A DNA stretch of 64,000 bases from JAIBJN01 sp963839745 (GTDB taxonomy: Bacteria > Actinomycetota > Thermoleophilia > Gaiellales > Gaiellaceae): positions 124,001 to 188,000 of the forward strand of contig CAWIWC010000017.1 in NCBI GenBank assembly GCA_963839745.1, read 5' to 3'. Below the pieces are notes generated by a model. It was not told the origin of the DNA and did no database searches. It saw nothing but the letters and a program-made list of their open reading frames with translations. A program made the translations under genes and the position numbers. Shown here piece after piece: positions 45,493 through 53,217 of the stretch (position 1 is the stretch's first letter; each line of letters starts with the position of its first letter).

Positions 45493-46493
45493 CCGTGCTC
45501 CTGCGCGGGCTCCTCGCGTCTGCGGCCCAGGCGTGGGAAGGCCGGGCTGACGAGGATGGCGCCCATGATCGTCACCGGGAGCACCGCGAGCGCGTGCATC
45601 GTGAGCACGTACGCGGAGGCCTTGTCGACCGGGACATCGATCCCCTTGGCGGCCAGCAGGGTGAGGTAGTCGAACGTGCCGATGCCCGCCGCCGTCGCCG
45701 GGACGGCGAGCGCGAGGTTCCCGATGCCCTCGAGCAGGAAGTACGCGCCGACCGGAAGGTCGAGCGCGAAGGCGTACTCGCCGACCACGTAGTACATGGC
45801 CACGTCGGCGAGCCACATCGCTGCCGACGTGCCGAAGATGGCCACGAGCCGCGTCCGGCCGCGGAACGCCCCGAGCCCGTCCACGAAGTGCGCCGCCGCG
45901 CGCGTGAAGCGGGTGTGCCAGCGCGGCGGGAGCCGCCGCGTCGCGCGCCAGGCGAAGCGCTCTGCGCGATCGGGGTCGCGGGCGGCGAAGGCGACGAGCA
46001 CGACCCCGAGGGCCGCCCCGGAAGAGAGCGCGACGCCGGTCAGGAGCATCGGCCCTCCCTGGCCGATGGCGAGCGCGCCGAAGAGGATCCACGCGGAGAG
46101 GATGACGCCGTCGAGCAGCCGCTCGGCGAAGAGCGTCCCGGCGGTGACGAAGACCGGGACCTGACGCTCGCGCAGCGCCTCGATGCGGAGGAGGTCACCG
46201 CCGCGCGCGGGGAGAATGTTGTTCGCGCCGCGGCCCACCGCGACGGTCGAGAACAGCTTCCAGAGGCCGAGCCGGTAACCCGCGCCTTCGAGGAGATAGC
46301 GCCAGCGGACGGCCATGATGACCACGTTCGCGACAACCAGGGAGACTGCCGCGATCATCGTCCACGGGGGCAGCGCCACGATCTCGCTCCAGGCCTCGCT
46401 CAGGTCGACCTCGCGCAGGAAGAGCCAGAGGAACGCCCCGGTGGCGGCTGACCCAACGGCGATGCGGGCCAGGTTGCGTCGCCACTTGCCCAT
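45489..46493 (-). CDS. LPG-synthase-TM / flippase-like membrane protein
   Basis: A 334-residue protein with about eight helices of the lysylphosphatidylglycerol-synthase transmembrane family (UPF0104). VVANVVIMAVRWRYLLEGAGYRLGLW, AVGRGANNILPARGGDLLRIEAL, EGIGNLALAVPATAAGIGTFDYLTLL are typical. No C-terminal aminoacyl-transfer domain, so it is the membrane part only, which is thought to move lipids. Neighbours PlsC-like and PAP2-like genes fit a lipid role. Confidence 0.82.
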   Translation of the reverse strand: MGKWRRNLARIAVGSAATGAFLWLFLREVDLSEAWSEIVALPPWTMIAAVSLVVANVVIMAVRWRYLLEGAGYRLGLWKLFSTVAVGRGANNILPARGGDLLRIEALRERQVPVFVTAGTLFAERLLDGVILSAWILFGALAIGQGGPMLLTGVALSSGAALGVVLVAFAARDPDRAERFAWRATRRLPPRWHTRFTRAAAHFVDGLGAFRGRTRLVAIFGTSAAMWLADVAMYYVVGEYAFALDLPVGAYFLLEGIGNLALAVPATAAGIGTFDYLTLLAAKGIDVPVDKASAYVLTMHALAVLPVTIMGAILVSPAFPRLGRRREEPAQEHG

Positions 46494-46512
46494 GGCAGTA
46501 AGTATGCGGCCT

Positions 46513-47205
46513 ATGCCCCGGCGAACGCGGAACGGAACGCGTTTCTCGGGCCGACGCGAGGTCGCGATCGGCCTGGGCGTCTACGCGCTCTACCTCCTCG
46601 CGAGCCGGCGCAAGCGCGACGAGCGCGGCCGCGCCCGCGCCGCGGCGAACGCGGAGCGCGTCGTCGCGCTCGAGCGGCGCCTCGGGATCCACGTCGAGCC
46701 GAGGCTCCAGGCGAGCCTGCTTCCGCACCGGCGCCTCCTGGCCGTGCTGAACGTGGCCTACGTCTTCTCGAACGCGGCGCTGACCGTCGGCTGGCTCATG
46801 CGGCTCTACGGCAAGCGGCACCCCGAGTTCCACCGCTTCCGCCGGGCCGCGGTGCTGACGACGCTGATCGCCCAGCCGGTCTTCGTCCTCTTCCCGTGCG
46901 CGCCGCCGCGCTCGCTCGACGGCTTCGTGGACACGATGTCCGACGTCACCGGGGTCGACCTCGACTCCGGGGTCGTGGCCCAGCTCTACGATCCCCTCGC
47001 CGCGATGCCGAGCATCCACGTCGCCTACGCCGTGGTCACCGCCGCGGGCGTCGCGGCGGCGAGCGAGAGCCCGATGCTCCGCGCGGCGGCGCCCGCCTAC
47101 CCGCCGCTCGTGGCGGCGGTCATCTTCGTCACCGCGAACCACTACGTACTGGACGCGGTCGCCGGCGCGGCCGTCGCCGCCATCGCCCTCCGCTTGGCGC
47201 GTTAG
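46513..47205 (+). CDS. PAP2 / inositolphosphotransferase-like membrane protein
   Basis: A 230-residue protein with about five helices. LIAQPVFVLFPCAPPRSLDGFVDT and YDPLAAMPSIHVAYAVVTA and TANHYVLDAVAGAAVA give the C2 (SxHV) and C3 (NHYxxD) parts of a PAP2 phosphatase site, as in actinobacterial inositol-phosphorylceramide-synthase-like proteins. ATG at 46513 preferred (8 bases after TAAGTA); an ATG at 46504 is also in frame. Confidence 0.8.
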   Translation: MPRRTRNGTRFSGRREVAIGLGVYALYLLASRRKRDERGRARAAANAERVVALERRLGIHVEPRLQASLLPHRRLLAVLNVAYVFSNAALTVGWLMRLYGKRHPEFHRFRRAAVLTTLIAQPVFVLFPCAPPRSLDGFVDTMSDVTGVDLDSGVVAQLYDPLAAMPSIHVAYAVVTAAGVAAASESPMLRAAAPAYPPLVAAVIFVTANHYVLDAVAGAAVAAIALRLAR

Positions 47206-47954
47206 CGGGGCCTGCGCCTACGAACGGTGAGCCGGCTCAGCGTGCCCGGGAAGGCGGCCTGAAGGAGCCCTGCGATCCTGTAGGCCCCGAAGACGTAGGA
47301 CTCGGGCCGGTTGCGCTCCACTGCGCGCAGGATCGCTTCGGCCACGCGCTCGGGCGGGAGGACGAACCGGTCGAACCGTGTCCCCTTCAGGCGGTTCTGG
47401 GGGAAGCCTTCCGTGCGCACGGGGCCGGGGTTGACGGCGTGGACGCGGATGCCCTTGGGCGCAAGCTCGGCGGTGACGCCGCGCGAGAACGCGAGCTGCG
47501 CGTGCTTGGAGGCCGCATACGGCCCGGACGAGCCGCCGCTCGCGTAGACGCCCGCCACCGAGGCGACGTTGACGACGTCCGCAGGCGCTCCAGCCTCCAG
47601 CAGGGGCAGGAAGGCGCGCAGGGCCCAGACGCTCCCGAGGTAGTTCGTCCGGATCACGGATTCGATCTTCTCGGGCGTGAGGTCGAGGAACCCGCCGCCG
47701 CCCGGGATGCCCGCGTTCGAGACGAGCAGGTGCACGGCGGGATGACGTTCTGCGATCCGCGCTGCCGCCGCCTCGAGCTGTTCGAGCTCGGTCACGTCGC
47801 ACGCCTCGGTCTCGGCGCCGATCTCCGCCGCCAGCGCCTCGAGCCGCTCGGCGTTCCGGGCCAGGAGGACGCAGCGCCATCCGCGCGCGACGAGGAGCCG
47901 CGCGGTCGCGGCGCCGATCCCCGACGAGCCGCCGGTTACGACCGCGACGCGAAT
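47202..47954 (-). CDS. Short-chain dehydrogenase/reductase
   Basis: SDR of about 250 residues. VAVVTGGSSGIGAATARLLVA is the NAD(P) site, LLVSNAGIPGGGG the NAG motif and GPYAASKHAQLAFSRG the catalytic Tyr/Lys. No ATG, GTG or TTG lies near the expected N terminus; the best candidate is ATT at 47954, inside the end of the upstream gene. Alternatively a base is missing there. Substrate unknown. Confidence 0.8.
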   Translation of the reverse strand: MRVAVVTGGSSGIGAATARLLVARGWRCVLLARNAERLEALAAEIGAETEACDVTELEQLEAAAARIAERHPAVHLLVSNAGIPGGGGFLDLTPEKIESVIRTNYLGSVWALRAFLPLLEAGAPADVVNVASVAGVYASGGSSGPYAASKHAQLAFSRGVTAELAPKGIRVHAVNPGPVRTEGFPQNRLKGTRFDRFVLPPERVAEAILRAVERNRPESYVFGAYRIAGLLQAAFPGTLSRLTVRRRRPR

Positions 47955-48824
47955 GTCCGCAGGGTCTCCAGGTTGATCTCGACCGTGTCGCCGATCGGGT
48001 CGGCGTAGCCGCCGGCGAGCGTCAGGCAGACGGGAACGCCCGCCGCGGCGAGGCTGTCGCGCACGAGCGCGTCGCGGGCGGCGAGGCCGTCCTTCGTGAG
48101 CGAGAGGCGGCCGAGCTTGTCCCCTCGGAACGGGTCGGCGCCGGCGAGGTAGAAGCAGATGTCCGGCCGCGAGCGGGCGAGCGCCTGGGGGAGAAGCCGC
48201 GCGACGGAGTCGAGGTACCGCTCGTCCTCGGTGCCGTCGGGGAGGTCGGCCTCGAGGTCGCCGGGCACGCGCCGGAACGGGTAGTTCCGGAAGCCGTTGA
48301 CCGAGAACGTGAACGTCTCGGGATCGTCCATGAAGGCCGCGTGCGTCCCGTCTCCCTGGTGGACGTCCAGGTCGACGACGAGCACGGTGCTCACCCGGCC
48401 GGCGAGCCTGAGCGCCTTGGCGGTCACGACGACGTCGTTGAAGACGCAGAAGCCACGGCCACCGTCGGCGAACGCGTGGTGCGTGCCGCCGCCGACGTTC
48501 GCCGCCACGCCGTCCGCGAGCGCAAAGTCCGCCGCCATCAGCGTGGCACCGACGGAGCGGCGCGCCCGCTCCACGAGCTCCGGCGACCAGGGGAGCCCGA
48601 GCGCGAGCACCTCCCTCCGCGTCAGCTCGCCGGCCGCGACCCGGCGTAGGTACTCGCGCCCGTGGGCGAGCCCGAGCTCGGCGTCGGTTGCCGCCCGCGC
48701 GTCGGCCACGTCGATCGCGGGCGATGCCTCCGCGCCCTCGCGCACGAGCCTGTACTTCCCCAGCGGGAAACCGGTGCCCGTCGGGCAGCGGGTAGGTGAA
48801 GACGTCGTGCGCGAACGCTTTCAC
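47936..48824 (-). pseudogene. Histone-deacetylase-like amidohydrolase, frame-interrupted
   Basis: Arginase-fold zinc hydrolase of the HDAC/AcuC/acetylpolyamine group. N terminus VKAFAHDVFTYPLPDGHRFP from GTG at 48824. The frame shifts at a GGG run (48765-48767) and resumes as KYRLVREGAEASPAIDVADA. VGGGTHHAFADGGRGFCVFND (proton-relay His pair), VVDLDVHQGDGT (zinc Asp/His) and LAGADPF follow. One surplus base explains the break. TAGTCT lies 8 bases upstream of the start. Confidence 0.82.
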
Positions 48825-48832
48825 GCTCGGCG

Positions 48833-48842
48833 AGACTAGACT
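48833..48842. promoter_or_regulatory. Overlapping divergent -10 boxes (HDAC-like and fabI)
   Basis: AGACTAGACT holds TAGTCT leftward (48838-48833, 8 bases before the GTG at 48824) and TAGACT rightward (48837-48842, 9 bases before the fabI GTG). The boxes share TA. Confidence 0.5.
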
Positions 48843-48851
48843 CTCCGCGCC

Positions 48852-49631
48852 GTGAGCGACCGCTTCGCCGGAAAGACCGGGCTCGTCCTCGGAGTTGCCA
48901 ACCGCCGCTCGATCGCGTGGGCGATCGCGCAGCGCCTCGCCGAGGGCGGGGCCAGCCTCGCCTTCACCTACCAGGGCGAGCGCATCGAGAAGAACGTGCG
49001 CGAGCTCGCCGAGGGCGTTTCCTCGCCCCTGATCACCGAGTGCGACGTCCGCTCCGACGACGACCTCGAGCGCGTCTTCGGCGAGGTGGGCGAGGCCTTC
49101 GGCGGCAAGCTCGACCTGCTCGTCCACTCGGTCGCCTTCGCCGACGCGCGCGACCTCGAGGGCCGCTTCACCGACACGCCGCGCGAGCGCTTCTGGCTCG
49201 CGCTCGACGTCTCCGCCTACTCGCTCGTCGCCTGCTCGCGGCTCGCAGAGCCGCTCATGGAGGCGGCCGGCGGCGGCTCGATCATGACGATGACCTACCT
49301 CGGCGGCGAGCGCGCCGTGCCGCACTACAACGTCATGGGCGTGGCCAAGGCGACGCTCGACTCGTCGGTTCGCTACCTCGCCTGGGACCTCGGCCAGAAG
49401 AACATCCGCGTGAACGCCGTCTCGGCCGGCCCGGTGCGGACGCTCGCCGCGCGCTCGATCGCCGGCTTCCCGACGATGGAGGCGATCGTCGAGGAGCGCG
49501 CCCCGCTCCACCGCCCGATCGACGCCGACGACGTCGGCGAGGCGGCCGCGTTCCTCCTCTCGGACGAGGCGAAGAACATCACCGGCACGACGCTGTACGT
49601 CGACGCCGGCTACCACGCCATGGGGATGTAG
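48852..49631 (+). CDS. fabI: Enoyl-[acyl-carrier-protein] reductase (NADH)
   Basis: A 259-residue enzyme of type II fatty-acid synthesis. GLVLGVANRRSIAWAIAQRLAEGG is the NADH site; SVAFAD, Tyr149 in MTMTYLGGERAVPHYNVMGVAK with Tyr159 and Lys166 is the catalytic set; SAGPVRTLAARSI and the C terminus YVDAGYHAMGM are typical. The last codons (49613 onward) are repeated at 58228 and 62947 outside any fabI gene. Confidence 0.95.
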   Translation: MSDRFAGKTGLVLGVANRRSIAWAIAQRLAEGGASLAFTYQGERIEKNVRELAEGVSSPLITECDVRSDDDLERVFGEVGEAFGGKLDLLVHSVAFADARDLEGRFTDTPRERFWLALDVSAYSLVACSRLAEPLMEAAGGGSIMTMTYLGGERAVPHYNVMGVAKATLDSSVRYLAWDLGQKNIRVNAVSAGPVRTLAARSIAGFPTMEAIVEERAPLHRPIDADDVGEAAAFLLSDEAKNITGTTLYVDAGYHAMGM

Positions 49632-49636
49632 AGACC
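49613..49636. repeat. Core repeat copy 1 (fabI 3' end)
   Basis: 24 bases covering the codons His-Ala-Met-Gly-Met-stop of fabI plus GAGACC. An exact copy occurs at 58228-58251 and a copy with one mismatch at 62947-62970. Proposed left attachment site of a tandem element array. Confidence 0.75.
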
Positions 49637-49817
49637 GTTCGCGGAACGTCGTCGAGGCGGCGGAAACGGTTTGTTCATGCGGTGCGCGGGTTGCCCGAGG
49701 CGGCTTGGGATGCACATTCACAGTGCGTGGTTAGCCACGGCTGCGTGCCCATTGTTGCGCTGCTGGGCGACCGGAGAGCGTGGTGGCCGCCGTGGTGTTG
49801 TCACGGTGATGACACGG
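49637..49817. repeat. Left-end repeat B, copy 1
   Basis: About 181 bases directly after the core. The copy at 58252-58433 is nearly identical for the first ~140 bases and similar to the end. Both end with GTCACGGTGATGAC (49800-49813 here). No gene is evident; short open frames in it lack coding character. Confidence 0.75.
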
Positions 49818-49984
49818 CCGGTACCTTTTCGACCTGTCGTCTACTCGAGGCGGGTCGACCGATGTCGCTGGCCCGCCGCGGCGGGAGGTTTCGGGCGCCC
49901 TCCTGCGGGATGTGTGCAGGATCGAACTCCACCATGGCCGGAGGTAAATGAGGCTGGTCGAAGTGGGCGTGCCCGCGTTGTTGC

Positions 49985-50014
49985 ACAGAGAGCCCTCGGT
50001 GGAGGGCTCTCTGT
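49985..50014. terminator. Bidirectional stem-loop terminator
   Basis: ACAGAGAGCCCTC (49985-49997) pairs with GAGGGCTCTCTGT (50002-50014), loop of 4. It lies 33 bases after the stop of the leftward TolB-like gene, at the inner edge of the left-end repeat. Confidence 0.7.
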
Positions 50015-50046
50015 ATGTGTGAGATCTCCGGGCTTTGGTGGGTGTC

Positions 50047-51042
50047 TCAGGGGATCAGCGGGTGCGTGCCCCAGTCGGGCGTCCCGACCGCCGCTCCTCC
50101 GTGCGTGATCTGGGTGAGGCCGGTTCCGTCCGCGTTCACGGTGTAGACGTTCTCGACCTCGCCCATCGCGTCCGCCGTGAAGATGCTGAAGATGATCTTC
50201 TTGCCGTCCGGCGACCAGCGGGGATGGATGCATCCTCTGGAGGCCGGGTCGGAGATGGGCCCACCGCAGGCCGGTTGTGCCTGGAGCCCGATCTCGCGCA
50301 GCCCGCTTCCGTCGGAGTGAACGACCCACAGCGAGCTGCGCCTGTCGGCGCTCACGCGGCGGGAGAACACGATCGCGTTCCCCTGCGGCGACCAGTCGCC
50401 CGACGAGCTGACGATCGTCCCCGGAGGCGTGATCTGGCGCAGATGGCTGCCGTCGGTCTTGACGACGTACAGGCCGACTGGATCGCCCTCCTGGACGAAG
50501 CGAGTGAAGGCGAGCCGCTTGCCGTCGGGCGAGTAGTCGACGGGAAAGTCCTCGCCTCCGGGATTGGAGGTAATCCGCGTGAGCCCGCCGCCGTCGGAGG
50601 AGCGGATCGTGTAGATGCCGTTCCGGCTCGAGTCCGGTTCGCCGAAGCCCGCGCAGGCGAGTCGTTTGCCGTCCGGCGACCACTGGAGGCAGCCGGTGAA
50701 GAGCGTGGGGTCGGGCATCTTGAGCTGCCGGAACGTCCCGGTGTCCGGATTGACGATCGTCGTCGCGCAGTTCCCTTGGCCGTCCGTGCAGGGGGCGAGG
50801 ATGGCGACCTCGCTGCCGTCGGGCGACCAACGAGGCTCCTCGGAGGGAGCGGCGGAAAACAGCTGCTCCACGTGGCTCCCGTCCGGGTTTGCGGTGTAGG
50901 TCACCGGGCCGTCCAGGGCCGGATCGAATAGGGCAAACGCGATCCGGCCGTTCTGTCCGGGAGCCTTCCCGCCGGCCGGCATCGCCGTTACCGCCGCGAT
51001 TGCGACGACGGCGAGCACTCCCAGAACGATTGGCTTGCGCAT
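50047..51042 (-). CDS. Secreted TolB-like beta-propeller protein
   Basis: A 331-residue protein. Signal peptide (MRKPIVLGVLAVVAIAAVTA), then repeated WD40-like/PD40 blades: PRWSPDGSEVAIL, LQWSPDGKRLACAG, VDYSPDGKRLAFTR, GDWSPQGNAIVFSRR, PRWSPDGKKIIFS, each with a D-G-(S/G)-G/H element. Probably a surface sensor or scaffold. GAGGAGGA fixes the second of two ATGs. Divergent from the receiver/kinase pair, with promoter motifs shared with the binding-lipoprotein gene. Confidence 0.82.
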   Translation of the reverse strand: MRKPIVLGVLAVVAIAAVTAMPAGGKAPGQNGRIAFALFDPALDGPVTYTANPDGSHVEQLFSAAPSEEPRWSPDGSEVAILAPCTDGQGNCATTIVNPDTGTFRQLKMPDPTLFTGCLQWSPDGKRLACAGFGEPDSSRNGIYTIRSSDGGGLTRITSNPGGEDFPVDYSPDGKRLAFTRFVQEGDPVGLYVVKTDGSHLRQITPPGTIVSSSGDWSPQGNAIVFSRRVSADRRSSLWVVHSDGSGLREIGLQAQPACGGPISDPASRGCIHPRWSPDGKKIIFSIFTADAMGEVENVYTVNADGTGLTQITHGGAAVGTPDWGTHPLIP

Positions 51043-51081
51043 CATTCCTCCTCTCTCGTCGGTCACTGCTTTCGTCGACCA

Positions 51082-51096
51082 ACGCTACGAGCGGCC
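51082..51096 (-). promoter_or_regulatory. Shared promoter motif, copy 1 (TolB-like gene)
   Basis: ACGCTACGAGCGGCC, identical to 54707-54721. Read leftward it contains TAGCGT, a -10 box that would give a leader of about 35 bases with the AGGAGG site. Confidence 0.5.
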
Positions 51097-51163
51097 GGGT
51101 CGGCGCGACACGGGGCGGGCCTCAGTCCTCGCTCCGTGCAGGCCCGAGAATCCGATCGCGCGC

Positions 51164-51187
51164 GATTGCGGCTAGCAACAATGCGCC
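51164..51187. repeat. Shared intergenic motif, copy 1
   Basis: 24 bases matching 54756-54779 at 21 positions (common pattern GATTG-GGC-AGCA-CAATGCGCC). Each copy lies upstream of a two-component module in this element. Candidate response-regulator site. Confidence 0.5.
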
Positions 51188-51216
51188 GGAGAGCGAGCTC
51201 TGCGACGATCCGCCAC

Positions 51217-51570
51217 ATGCGTCCGACGGTGCTGATCGTCGACGACCACCCTGCGTTCCGCGAGTCCGCCTCGGCGCTGCTCGAAGCGGAGGGTTTCGCC
51301 GTCATCGGTGCAGCAGCCGACGGCGCCGAGGCGATCGCCGCCGTCGAGCGGCTGCGGCCGCAGGTCGTGTTGCTCGACATTCAGCTTCCCGATCTGGACG
51401 GGTTCGCCGTGGCCGAGCGTCTGGCGGCGGGACCGAATGCGCCCAGGGTCGTGCTGATCTCGAGCCGCGACGCGGCCGCCTACGGCCCCCGGCTCGAGGC
51501 GGCGGCCGCCCGAGGATTCCTGCCGAAGCGCGAGCTCTCGGGCACTGCGCTCGCCGCCCTCGTCCGCTGA
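51217..51570 (+). CDS. Stand-alone response-regulator receiver
   Basis: A 117-residue receiver domain only. TVLIVDDHPAFRESASALLE has the acidic pair, VVLLDIQLPDLDGF the phospho-Asp, LISSRD the Thr/Ser position and FLPKREL the Lys. No DNA-binding output domain. It precedes HK1 by 8 bases. Could act as a phosphate carrier or sink between kinases. Confidence 0.83.
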   Translation: MRPTVLIVDDHPAFRESASALLEAEGFAVIGAAADGAEAIAAVERLRPQVVLLDIQLPDLDGFAVAERLAAGPNAPRVVLISSRDAAAYGPRLEAAAARGFLPKRELSGTALAALVR

Positions 51571-51578
51571 GCCCGCCG

Positions 51579-53203
51579 ATGCGTTGGTTCCGCCTGCTCC
51601 TCTGGCCTGCGGGCGCTCTCTTCGGGATCGCGGCCGAGTGGATCTTCTTCGGCTGGGGCGACCCGCGCGACTGGGTGCCCGACCTGGTCACCGGCTGGAC
51701 CCTCATCGCCTGCGGGCTGGTCGCGTGGTCGCGGCGTCCCGACAGCCGTAGCGGCCCGCTCATGGCGGCGACCGGCTTCAGCTGGTTCCTTGGGAACTTC
51801 GCGCGACCTCGGGCGTCGACCCCGTGGACTGGCTCGGGGCTCACGCGCTCTACCTCTACCGCGGGCCGCTGGTCCATCTTCTGGTCACGTACCCGCGCGG
51901 ACGGCTCTCCTCGTACCTCGACCGCGTGACCGTTGGGATCGGATACGTCGCGGCGGTCGTGACGCCGGTCTGGCGGAGCGAGATCGCCACGATCGTGCTC
52001 GCCTTCCTCTTGGTTGTCGTATGCGCCCGTCTTTACGCTCAGGCAGTCGGCCCCTCGCGCCGGGCGCGGCTGCTGGCGCTCTGGGCTGCCGCCGGCCTCG
52101 GGCTCGTGCTCGCCGGTGGCGCAGCGGCTCGCCTCGCGCTGCCCCCCGGTGCCAGTGAGCCGTCGCTTCTCGCGCTCGAGGCGACGCTGTGCGCACTCGC
52201 GGGCGCGCTCCTCGCCGGGCTGCTCTCACCCTCCTGGCAGCGGGCGGCCGTCACCGACCTCGTCGTCGAGCTCGGCGAGAGCCGGTCGGGGACGCTCCGG
52301 GACGAGCTCGCCCGTGCCCTCGGAGATCCGACCCTCGACGTCGGCTTCTGGCTTCCGAACACGGGTGATTTCGTCGACGCCCAGGGCCGGCCGTTCGCCC
52401 TTCCTGACCGGGGCTCCGAGCGCTCGGTCACCATGATCGAGGGCGACGTGGGACCGATCGCCGCGCTCGTCCACGACCCGGCCGTGCTCGACGATCCGCG
52501 CCTCCGCGAGGGCGTCTCGTCCGCGGCCCAGCTCGCCGCCGCGAATGCCCGGCTCCAGGCGGAGGTGCGAGCGCAGCTGGCGGCGCTTCGAGAATCGCGG
52601 CGGCGGATCCTCGACGCAGGCGATGCAGAGCGGCAGCGTCTGGAGCTGCGGCTCCGCGAAGGCGCAGAGGAACGGCTGGAGGGCCTTGCCAAGCAGCTTC
52701 GCCGGGCGCGACTCTCCGCGCGGAGCGACGCTGCCAGGGAGCGGATCGAGCGCACCGAGGCTCAGCTCGCGCGCACGCTCGAGGAGCTGCGGCGGCTTGC
52801 GCACGGGCTCCATCCCCGCGTCCTGACCGAGGCGGGGCTCGCGGGCGCGCTCGCGTCGCTCTCAGCGCAGGCGCCGGTACACGTCGAGGTCGTGGCCCCC
52901 GCCCACAACATGCCGGCGGAAGTCGAGGCTGTCGCGTACTTCCTCTGCTCCGAGGCGCTCGCGAACATCACGAAGTATGCGTCAGCATCCCGCGTGTCGA
53001 TCTCGGTGACGACGGGCGACGGGCGGGTGAGGATCGAGGTCGAGGACGACGGTCTCGGCGGCGCCGATCCGGCCAGCGGAACCGGGCTGCGGGGCCTCGC
53101 CGACCGAGTCGAGGCGCTCGGAGGGACGTTCCACCTCGAGAGCCCGCCGGGCACGGGAACGCGCCTCGCCGCCGAGATCCCACTCGGCGGCGAGGCGGTG
53201 TGA
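51579..53203 (+). pseudogene. Histidine kinase-like HK1 (no phospho-acceptor His), frame-interrupted
   Basis: NarL-group sensor. N-terminal membrane part MRWFRLLLWPAGALFGIAAE to FSWFLGNFA; the frame shifts near 51798-51806 and resumes as ATSGVDPVDWLGAHALYLYR. More helices and a GAF-like part follow. In the dimerisation domain AERQRLELRLREGAEERL replaces the usual ERDLHDGAQQR, so the His codon is Arg (CGC at 52655-52657). The ATPase domain looks sound: SEALANITKYASASRVSI and DDGLGGADPASGTGLRGLADRV. Confidence 0.78.
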
Positions 53204-53217
53204 GTGCCGCGCCAACG

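Noticed and set aside
49637..49817. Small protein coding region within repeat B (open frame from ATG near 49678)
   Set aside because: The two copies diverge with frame-breaking differences near their ends, so the repeat is more likely a DNA element than a gene.
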